Origin: Myotis daubentonii
Lineage: Eukaryota > Chordata > Mammalia > Chiroptera > Vespertilionidae
Assembly (NCBI RefSeq): GCF_963259705.1
Contig: NC_081847.1
Location: 73,615,754-73,679,753 of the forward strand
Length of the DNA stretch: 64,000 bases
Reading direction: 5' to 3'
Position numbers and translations under genes: made by a program. Position 1 is the first letter of the stretch, and every line of letters begins with the position of its first letter. Positions 55,930 through 64,000 of the stretch are shown piece by piece. The notes beneath the pieces were generated by a model. That model saw only the letters and a list, made by a program, of their open reading frames with translations, did not search any database and was not told where the DNA came from.

Positions 55930-56686
55930 ACTGCACCAACTGTAAGCCAGGTGTCATGTCAGGTGCTAGGGATTCAGCAGTGAACTCAACAGACAAGGTG
56001 CCTGATCTCAAGGGCCTACTAGGTGGGACAGACACAAGAACAAGTAATTGCCACTTATTATTAGAAGTGCTTTGGAGATAAAGTAGTGTGTTTGCTAGAA
56101 GAGCCCTTTAGAGGAGCTGCCATCCCAGAATTGAGGAGTCCAACCAGGCTTCCAAGTGGAAATAACATTTAAACTGAGGCCTGAAGTGGGAACAAGAGTT
56201 AGCCAGGTGAAGGTTAGGGAAGATAGAGAAGACAAGTGAGGGAGATGAGCACTAGAGGCGGAGGGCACAGACTTGGAAATTGGGTAGAGCATGGCTCATT
56301 GGGGAACTGCAGTATGGCTGAGGGTTAGAGTGTGAGAAGGGGTGATGAGAGATGAGGCTGGAGGGGTAAGCAAGGCCCAACTCACTCAGGGCCTTTTGGT
56401 TAAAGAGTTTGGAATTCATCCTGAGACTAGTAGGGAGCCACTGATGAGTTTTGAGCAATGGAGGAACATAATATGCATTTTAGTAAATATTACCCACAAT
56501 GCAGAAAATGGGTTTGAAGTAGTCAAGACTAGAGGCTTGTTAGAGCACAGTTAAGAAGGTTGATGTCATTTAGGCAAAAATGATGGCGATGACGGCCCTG
56601 ATTGGCAAAAAAGCTGTGAAAATGGAGAGCAGTGCATGCATCTGAGGGATATTCATGACACAGGGTTGTAATATTCATCATGATTG

Positions 56687-56742
<56 letters not shown>

Positions 56743-56960
56743 AGAGAAAGGAAGAGAGGAGGAATCGAGGCTATGGATGGACATGCTATTCACAAAGGAG
56801 GGAATACTTGGGGATGACCTGACCTGGTTTGGGGGAAAGATGATGAGTTCAGCTCTATATATTCCAGTTTGAAATATCTGTGGGTTAGTCAAGTCAAGAT
56901 ATCTAGTTGGCAGTTGTATATATGGGTTTGGAGCTCTGGAGAGGGACTGGAAAGTTATCT
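55930..56960 (-). repeat. L2 LINE (-), about 1 kb, with (TA)n inside
   Basis: Reverse-complement L2 landmarks in order: GGTGCTAGGGATTCAGCAGT, CAAGGTGCCTGATCTCAAGG, TTTAAACTGAGGCCTGAAG, GGGCCTTTTGGTTAAAGAGT, GGAGCCACTGATGAGTTTTG, and after the TA tract GGAGGAATCGAGGCTATGG and AGTTGGCAGTTGTATATATG. Confidence 0.85.
56689..56739. repeat. (TA)n microsatellite, about 25 units
   Basis: Uninterrupted TA dinucleotides within the L2 copy. The short isoleucine/tyrosine ORFs over it are artefacts. Confidence 0.98.
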
Positions 56961-58119
56961 ACATCCTGGTGGTACCTGAAGTACTTAGACTAGATGAGGT
57001 AACTTGGTAGGGCCTGGAAGGAAAGCCTAATTTTAGAGACAGGCCTGAGTTACAAAGTAAATAGGTGAGGAAGTAGAGGCTAGCAAGTTTAGACAAGTTG
57101 TTCAAAAGTTTGGCCTTAAACAAGAGGAGGAACATAAAGCAGTAGTTAGAGTACCCTGGGGTTAAGAGGGTTTTTGTTTGTTGGCTTGTTTATTTGTTTG
57201 TTTCCTGATGGACAAGACATGCTAATAAGAGGGCCTGTTAATTTCTAGTTCAGGGTCTTCTGGATAATCCCAACCCCCCTGACAAAGTGCTAGCACAATG
57301 GGTTGACATGCCAAGAATTCCAAATAAGGACATTTCCAGTAAGAGGTCCCCTTGGAGGGGACACTCCTCCTTGCCTCTAAGAGGCCACAGGCTGCTTCAA
57401 ACCTCATCTCCAGGGTGAGGACTGACTCAGGGAACTCGTTTTGCAGGGTAGCTTATCAAAGCCCCTAGGGATAGTCTCCTCCCAAAGGGCAGAGTCCAGC
57501 CCTTCAGAACCTGTCTCTACCTTTGTAGGATTCAGCTGCATGTGTCAGGGAAAGAGCTCAGCAGAACAGACACCAGCTCTGGTGGTGAGCCAGAGAAGGA
57601 CATCCAGAGCCCGGGGGATGGGTGTTCCTCCTCAGATTCTGCAGTGTGGTTAAGCTCCACTAACATTTTCTGATGCCTGTTGGTGCCAGGCCCTGGTAGT
57701 AGCATGGCTGTGTGATGAATTAGACAGAGCCTCCACCTGGAGGAACCCACAGTCCAGGAGAGGAGATCAACACGCTAACCATCAATTACAAGACATGGCC
57801 TGGCAAATCGGACAGACTCTTCCATCGGAGCCCAGCCTCCAGGGTTTGATGGCAGAAAGCTGAGGGTTTCAGATCCTCCTCAAGACGCAGAGCTTGGCCC
57901 TCCTGTTATTTTTGGGAACATGGAGCACAATCTATTTCAAACTGATTTTCTTTTTTCCTTCTGCAAACTTTTTTCTTCCTGGTGAGCATGTGTATTCAGA
58001 ACTGGGAGATAGAACACTGAGAAAATATTTACACAAAACTTTACAGAATGTCCAAGACTAGCCTTGGAATCTCCAAATTACAAGCAGGTGAGGCCACCAT
58101 TGCCAGATGTTGGAGAGCC
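56961..58119. other. Intergenic stretch, nothing clear
   Basis: A weak MIR/L2-like phrase occurs near 57670-57760. No gene or young element is recognised. Confidence 0.45.
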
Positions 58120-59440
58120 CCTGGGCTCAGTCCTCAGATCTCTTTGTTCTCTTTATTCACTATCTCATCCACTCTTGTGGCTTTAAATACCCATTGCATA
58201 CTGAGGAGTCTAAAGTTTATAACTGTAAACTTCAGGCTTGTATGTCTAGCTGCCTACCCAACATCACTATTTGGATTTCCAATGGGCTTCTTAAACACAC
58301 CACCTCAAACCAAGCTTCTGCCTTCCTTCCCAAACCTCGCTTACCCTTGGTCTTCCTTATCACAATGAATGCTCAGGCCAAGCCTCAGAATCATCCCTGA
58401 CTCTTTCTCTCACCTGCCTACCCCTCATATCCAATCTGTCAGCAAACCCTTGGACACCATCTTCACATATCCAGATGCTAAACATTTCTCACCATTCCCT
58501 CTGCTTCCACTTTAACCCAAGCCTCATCATCTCCACCTGGCTTAACCAGAAGCCACCCCATTGACATCCCCTGTTTTTGTTTTTTTGTTTTTTTTAAATA
58601 TATTTTATACAGAGAGAAAGGGAAAGAGATAGAGAGTTAGAAACATCGATGGGAGAGAAACATGGATCAGCCGCCTCCTGCACATCTCCTACTGGGGATG
58701 TGCCCGCAACCCAGGTACATGCCCTTGATGGGAATCGAACCTGGGACCTTTCAGTCCGCAGGCCGACGCTCTAGCCACTGAGCCAAACCGGTTTCGGCGA
58801 CATCCCTTGTTTTGACGCTTGTCTTCCCATGGGACATCCTCAGAACAAGTGATCCTTTAATGCCGTGATCCTTTGAGAATGTGAGATCTTGCCACTCTTC
58901 TGCATAGACCTCTCCAGTGGCTCCCATCTCACTCAGGGTAAATGTTTAAGTCCTTACAATGCCTTAGAGGCCACCCTACCTGTTTCCCCCATCCCTGGTT
59001 CCCCAGCTTCATCTGCTAATGCTCTCCACCTCCATCACCCCTCTCCAGCCACCACACACCACTCACCCTCCAGCCTCAGCACCTTTTCATTGGAGGACCT
59101 TTCTACCTAGAACATCCTCCCTCCAGATGTTTCCATGGTCTACTTTCTCACCTCTTTCAGATCCTTCCTAAAATATCTCCTTTTCAGTGATACTTCTGAC
59201 TACTCTATTTAAAAATTACAACCCCCTTCCCTCATCACGTCCCCACCTTTTATTCCTGTTTTGCTTGTCTCCAAGGCACTTTTCAGTATTTAGTCACAAA
59301 ATACTGAATGTTTTATTTATTGTTCATTTTCCTCCTGCTGGAATATGTTTGATGAAAGCAGGGATTTAAAACAAGTCTATTTAGTTTCATGCTGTATTTC
59401 TAGCATCTATAGCAGTGCCTGGCACACACATGATGCTCAA
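58120..59440 (+). repeat. L2 LINE 3' part (+), about 1.1 kb plus a nested VES SINE
   Basis: L2 order on the plus strand: CCAATCTGTCAGCAAACCCT, CCACTTTAACCCAAGCCTCA, CTCCAGTGGCTCCCATCTCA, CACCTCTTTCAGATCCTTCC, TCTATTTAAAAATTACAACC and the 3' end GCAGTGCCTGGCACACACAT. ORFs here are fossil L2 sequence. A VES SINE interrupts at 58578-58798. Confidence 0.85.
58578..58798 (-). mobile_element. VES SINE (-) nested in L2, 15-bp TSD
   Basis: Ends CTGAGCCAAACCGGTTTCGG. GACATCCCCTGTTTT (58563) and GACATCCCTTGTTTT (58799) differ by one base. Confidence 0.96.
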
Positions 59441-59689
59441 TGAATACTTTTTAAATATAATAATGGGCTGCAGTGAGCTCCTCCTACCATGTGTTGAGCA
59501 GTGGGCCTGGAATGTGCCAGGAAACTTGTCGTGAGTGACACGATTCACTTCTCCTTGCAGTAAGGGGCACATTTTGCAAATGAGGCAGAAGATTGGAGAA
59601 GTCTGAGTGCCCTTCCTCTCTGTTCCCATAGCAACCAGTGCAGTCCCTATCATTCTGCACTGTCATTGCCCATTTCCTCAACTAGATGC

Positions 59690-59800
59690 AAGACTTCTGA
59701 GCTCAAGGACCATTCTTACTCATTGTGACATCTCCATCACCCGGTGGAAAGCTGGGCACATAGTTGGTGCTTAAGAAATCTTTGCTGCGTGAATAAATGT
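59690..59800 (+). repeat. L2 3' end fragment (+)
   Basis: CTCATTGTGACATCTCCATC and GGGCACATAGTTGGTGCTTA with ATAAATGTATGAA resemble the L2 3' terminus. Confidence 0.6.
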
Positions 59801-60746
59801 ATGAAATGGCCAAATCGGGATACAAACTCACAATCGTTAAATAGCAAAGTCTCTGCCTCTCCCACTCCACCCTGTGGTGTCCTTGAGACAGCCATAAAAT
59901 AGCAGTTAAGAGTCCCCCCTCCCCCACCCTGGCAGTGTGCCTTCTTGCACATCCTCATCCACAGAGCCAGAAGTATTTCAGGTGGAGAACACTGTACACT
60001 GGCTGACAGTTTTTTCCCATCACACCAGCCAAACGGAAAGAATTTTCCACTCAGTCCCTTCACAGTTCCCCAGACACACAGCCAAGGTCACTTAATTCTA
60101 CCCGCCACCCACCACCACCACCACTAGTTTCCTAATCTTCAGCTGCTGGGTTGGGCTGCCTGCCCATCCATTCACTCACCCAGCCTTTGGGGTGTTGCAG
60201 TGATGATTGAGCTGAACCCCCACCCTCATCCTCACTGCCCCACTGTGAGTTGGCTGGTTCTCTGCGTCTTCATTCCAGCAAACTCTCTCTCCTTTGCCTC
60301 CTCTTTCTAGATTCTCTTCCATAACCCAAACCCGGGTCTTAGGTTCATGGAGGTGCCTCCCTCCATCTATGGATGGTGGTGGCCTCTTGCCTCATCTGCT
60401 TCCCTCTCGTGTCCCTTCATTTCTCTAGATCAGTCATTCTTAAACAACTGGTGCGGTGGTGTCATAGACCCCTTTGAGGACACTGGTGTGGGCCGTGGGC
60501 CTTCTTCCTTCAAAAAATACATATGCCTGTAAATACAGCATTTTGCATGGAAATGCAGGGGCACCTTAATTAAGAGCTCCTCCTCTAGGAGGTCTTTCTT
60601 CTTCCCCCCTCCCCTCTATTTCTGGTGGTTTGTAGCTCCCAGAGCAGTCCACCTGGTTTTCTTTCAGAAGCAGAGCTTCTCCCTGCCATGCTCTTGCCAA
60701 TACCATTGTTATGAACAGCAGCTATGAGATTTGTACCATATTTTCA
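59801..60746. other. Intergenic stretch with a weak hAT-like relic
   Basis: TCATAGACCCCTTTGAGGAC near 60460 resembles an ancient hAT family beginning with CATGGACCCCTTTGGCAG. Otherwise pyrimidine-rich unclassified sequence. Confidence 0.4.
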
Positions 60747-61046
60747 CACCTGTGGGTTGCGACCCCTTTGGGGGTCGAACGACCCTTTCACAGGGGTCGC
60801 CTAAGACCATCGGAAAACACATATATAATTACATATTGTTTTTGTGATTAATCACTATGCTTTAATTATGTTCAATTTGTAACCATGAAAATACATCCTG
60901 CATATCAGATATTTACATTACGATTCATAACAGTAGCAAAATTACAGTTATGAAGTAGCAACGAAAATAATTTTATGGTTGGGGGTCACCACAACATGAG
61001 GAACTGTATTAAAGGGTCGCGGCATTAGGAAGGTTGAGAACCACTG
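60747..61046 (+). mobile_element. SPIN-type hAT MITE, long class, left terminus truncated
   Basis: Starts inside the terminal repeat (ACCTGTGGGTTGCGACCCCT) without the terminal CAGTGGTTCTCA. It then keeps the full SPIN order, including TTGTGATTAATCACTATGC, and ends GGTTGAGAACCACTG. Very similar to the copy at 32002, with fewer substitutions in GGTCGCCTAAGACCATCGG. Confidence 0.92.
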
Positions 61047-63236
61047 GTCTAGAGGATGGAACTATTATTGTCCCATTTTTACAGATGAAACAACTGCTTA
61101 GTTAGGTGTTTTGCCAACACCACAGAGCTCTAAGTCCAGAGTCTCATTCCTCGGCACCATAGTGAACTGCCTATTATAAACTGCTGTTTACTTTGACATT
61201 TCCCACCTGAAGCCTACCTCCCCCACCCCCAAACGCATGGTGTGTTATCTGCTATTCTTAACTGCTATTTTGTGTTTTTTTTTTTACCTCCCCCCTCTCT
61301 GTCTCCTGAAATGCACATTCTTCATCACCTTCACCACTTCTCTGAAGCTCCGTCTTTCTCCCCCATCCATCCTTTCAACTGACCGCAGGTGGCTTCTTTG
61401 CAGTTACTTGAGCACATGTGAGCCATGCAAGGTTTCATTTCCTCTTCTGCTATCAGCCCAGCTGTGCCCACCTCTGAGATCGTTGCTGGCTCTAAATGGG
61501 ACCTCCAGCCTCTTCTGAGAGAAGGCCTTGGCACATCTGGGACTGCCATACCTGAAATCCATGTCAGAGGAAGGAAAGGGACACCTAGTTGAGCACCTAC
61601 TTTGTGCCAGGACCCATGCATGGCATGGGGACACAGAACCCAATCTTTAACGCTCTCGTTTCCAGACACTTCTAAGTATCCTACTGATGGGCAACTCCAG
61701 ATCTAAAGCAATTGATCTGAATTCATCTGCTGCCTGTCTGTGGATGGGTAGGGGCCACCTCAGCATGGCTAACCTTCAGCTGCCCTCTGAGCCAGCAAAA
61801 CTGCTGCTCAGGCTCTATAAGAGAAACATCTGGCTGTTGGTTAACCTCTTCCTTCTCAGTTCAAATCTCAGACCAGCCTGATAATGTTTAGTTAGGTTAA
61901 TCGCAATTATACCTTAGTTCTTAGTGTGATTAAGTCGTATATCATCACAAAAGCAACTTCTAAAACTGTTTACCACAGTGTGATAGACACAGAAATGTGC
62001 ACGTATCGAAAGGATGCAGATTCTCAGATGGTGAGTTTTCACCAGCTGAACACATCTGTGTAACCTGCACCTAATCAAGAAACAGAATTTGCCATCCCCC
62101 CTGAAAGCTCTCCTGTGCTTCCTTCCTGTCATTACCCCCAAGTTAACCGCTATTCTGATGGCTTCTCACAGCACAGATTGGTCTTGCCTGCATTTGTCCC
62201 ACAGAAACAATTTTAAAACAGGCCATCCTCTTGTCCACCCCCCAGACATACATACATTTTGATTGGTTCATGATTGATAGATTCAAATAGTCATTGACCA
62301 GATGTTGACTGCTTATAAACTAGATAAAAACTCTTCTGAATTCAACCAAGGGCCTGTAGCCTCAAAGGAGCTTTGGCTGTAAACTGACCCTCCCCTGGGC
62401 TGCCAGAATCCCAACGTGTGTTCTTAATAAAGGGCTCAGACATGTCTGCATGCACCTCTGATCACTTCCTCTGAAATTCAAGTTCTTGTGCCCACTGCTG
62501 CTTTTCTTTTTTCTTTCTTCCTCTCCTTTCTTTTGTTCTGAAGGAAGGAAATTGGAAACTCAGGGGAAGACCCTTCCCTTCTCCCTCCCCCAGAATGCCA
62601 AACTTGATCACTCCCAGTGATGGAGAAATCAGCATCTTCCAAGACCACCAATTGTATTTTCCAGACAGATCTGGCAAGTTTGCTTTAAACTGTTGAAAAC
62701 ACTCACATACACACAAAACCCCCCAAAAGTTTCTTGTTTGAGCTCAAATATGCTGCAATGTTTTTGGTTGCTGATTCTCAGCTTGACTTTTACAGCTTCC
62801 AAGAGTTAGTCATTTCAATCAGGTTTTAGGTGCTTCCTCTGTACCAGGTTCAGAGGCACATGAGGTGGGCTCCCTGAACCCCAAGTTCTTCCCATGGGGA
62901 TCCCAGAATTGCCTGGGATGTGGCTAAACCAGCATTTTCCAGGGCACATTCCACTGGACACTGATCCCCAGCAATGCTTTATGAAAACAGAGCTCTGAGC
63001 TCAGATGAGTTGTGTAAAGACTACATGCTCTGTGGTCAGTGTCTAGTATCACATCGTACATTAGCACAGATAAGACTCGGGGAGGTCCTAAAGCATAAAA
63101 TCCCTGTTTCACTCTGTTGGTGTTTTCAAGACTTATTGGACATAGAACCCTTTTTTTCCCTACAGAATGCCTAGGAATATTTCTTAGGATTAGTGTCTCC
63201 CACAACATGCTACAGGCCAGTTCGTTTTTAAGCATC
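61047..63236. other. Intergenic stretch with old L1 and MIR-like relics
   Basis: ATTGTCCCATTTTTACAGAT near 61070 is MIR-like. Sequence from about 61940 to 62200 resembles old L1 3' antisense DNA (CACCTAATCAAGAAACAGAA). No gene is recognised. Confidence 0.45.
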
Positions 63237-63244
63237 CTTTAAAC

Positions 63245-63313
63245 CAGCGGTCACCAACCGATGGGCGGTGGACCACTTGTGGTCTGAGAGGTCCGAAAGG
63301 TTGGTGATCACTG
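63245..63313. mobile_element. 69-bp miniature hAT
   Basis: CAGCGGTCACCAACCGATGG and AAAGGTTGGTGATCACTG are hAT termini only 69 bp apart, flanked by CTTTAAAC and CTCTAAAC (7 of 8 identical). Nearly all of it is terminal and subterminal repeat. Confidence 0.9.
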
Positions 63314-63332
63314 CTCTAAACCACTGTCCAAC

Positions 63333-63503
63333 CCTGGCCAGGTGGCTCAGTTAGTTAGAGCGTCCTCCTGATATGCCACGGTTTCGGGTTCAATCCCTGG
63401 TCAGGGCCCATACAAGAATCAACCAATGAATGCATAAATAAGTGGAACAACAAATCAATGTTTCTCTTTCTCTCTCTCTCTCTCAAATCAATTTTTTAAA
63501 AAA
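63333..63503 (+). mobile_element. tRNA-derived SINE (+), different head from VES
   Basis: CCTGGCCAGGTGGCTCAGTT, AGTTAGAGCGTCCTCCTGAT, GGTTCAATCCCTGGTCAGGG, then a short body and a CTCTCTCTCTCTCAAATCAA tail. The GTTAGAGCGTC head suggests a tRNA-Ile-like progenitor or an older bat SINE family. Confidence 0.85.
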
Positions 63504-63519
63504 GTAAAACTTCGCCATC

Positions 63520-63790
63520 TAATCTTGTAGCTACTAGCACATGGTAATGCTGAGCACTTAAAATGTGGCAGCTCCAAGCGGAGACATGCTGTGAGTATAA
63601 AATAGACACTAGATTTGAAGTCTTAGTATGAGAAGAGAAGAAAATAAAATATTAATACTTTTATATTGATTATATGTTGAAATAAGGCTATTTTTGAAAT
63701 GTCAAGTAAAAACACGCTATTAAAATTAATTTTATCTATTTCTTTTTAAAATGTGGCTACTAGAAAATTTACAGTTATCCATGGCCCTGG
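63520..63790 (+). repeat. Ancient Charlie-group hAT MITE relic
   Basis: GCTGAGCACTTAAAATGTGG, TGCTGTGAGTATAAAATAGA, TATTGATTATATGTTGAAAT and AATGTGGCTACTAGAAAATT follow the right half of an old mammalian hAT. Confidence 0.75.
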
Positions 63791-63889
63791 CATGCGTTCC
63801 ATTTCCAAGGCTTTGTTGGCCGATGCAGGGGCGTGTGAGAGAAAGGGGGCGGGTAGCCCAGGGCAGGAAGGGCAGGGGGCCTGTGGGAA

Positions 63890-64000
63890 TTCACCAGAGT
63901 GACAGCTCACGAAGCTCAATGGAGGGTAGTCAGGAAGTGGTGACTAAGCTGAGACCTGAAAGATGAGAAGGAGTTGGCCAGGGAAGGCAGAGACAATGGC
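63890..64000 (-). repeat. L2 LINE fragment (-), running off the window
   Basis: AGCTGAGACCTGAAAGATGA followed by GAAGGAGTTGGCCAGGGAAG is L2 reverse-complement sequence. Confidence 0.75.

Noticed and set aside
58048..58400. Two overlapping plus-strand ORFs of about 100 codons
   Set aside because: They fall in L2 3' sequence and have no independent coding signature.
50500..64000. A neighbouring gene sharing the TOP1 promoter
   Set aside because: No spliceable exons or recognisable protein fragments were found to the right of the CpG island. All long ORFs fall in L2, SPIN, LTR or unclassified sequence.

Overview
This is nuclear DNA of a mammal, almost certainly a vespertilionid bat. It has long introns, a CpG-island promoter, ancient mammalian repeats (MIR, L2, MER5, Tigger, MLT1) and, above all, more than twenty tRNA-derived VES SINEs, SPIN-type hAT elements and a short HeliBat-like Helitron. 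That combination is characteristic of vesper bats. The species is not resolved. The only protein-coding gene I can support is the 5' part of TOP1 (DNA topoisomerase I) on the minus strand. Four coding exons encode the first 95 residues of its lysine/histidine/aspartate-rich N-terminal domain: exon 1 (49698-49730), exon 2 (49373-49397), exon 3 (19203-19305) and exon 4 (3336-3459). All have GT/AG boundaries and consistent phase. Intron 1 is 300 bp, intron 2 about 30.1 kb, intron 3 about 15.7 kb, and intron 4 runs off the left edge with all downstream exons (core, linker and catalytic tyrosine domains). 

Layout: 1-3335 is intron 4; 3460-19202 is intron 3; 19306-49372 is intron 2; 48.9-50.5 kb is the CpG island with exons 1-2, the 5' UTR and the promoter. 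The promoter carries a TATA-like TTTAAAAG, a CRE/ATF site, GC boxes, a perfect octamer, NRF1-like motifs and a CACGTG E-box. From about 50.5 to 64 kb is intergenic DNA upstream of TOP1. It holds L2 and MIR relics, a Helitron, a solo class-II ERV LTR, SPIN and VES copies, and no recognisable gene. 

The main interest lies in mobile-element history. It includes a 5'-inverted (twin-primed) L1 at 11988-14984 that was later hit by a 1.06 kb polyadenylated retrocopy of an unidentified transcript, and a second, 110 bp twin-primed L1. There is also a tailless U6 snRNA fragment with a perfect 17-bp target duplication. Two VES SINEs share one target site, leaving three copies of the target sequence. Five SPIN-type elements fall into two length classes, of which the short class shares one internal deletion. 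Several hAT, Tigger and Helitron copies have clear target duplications or termini. I found no evidence for an unknown enzymatic or defence system.
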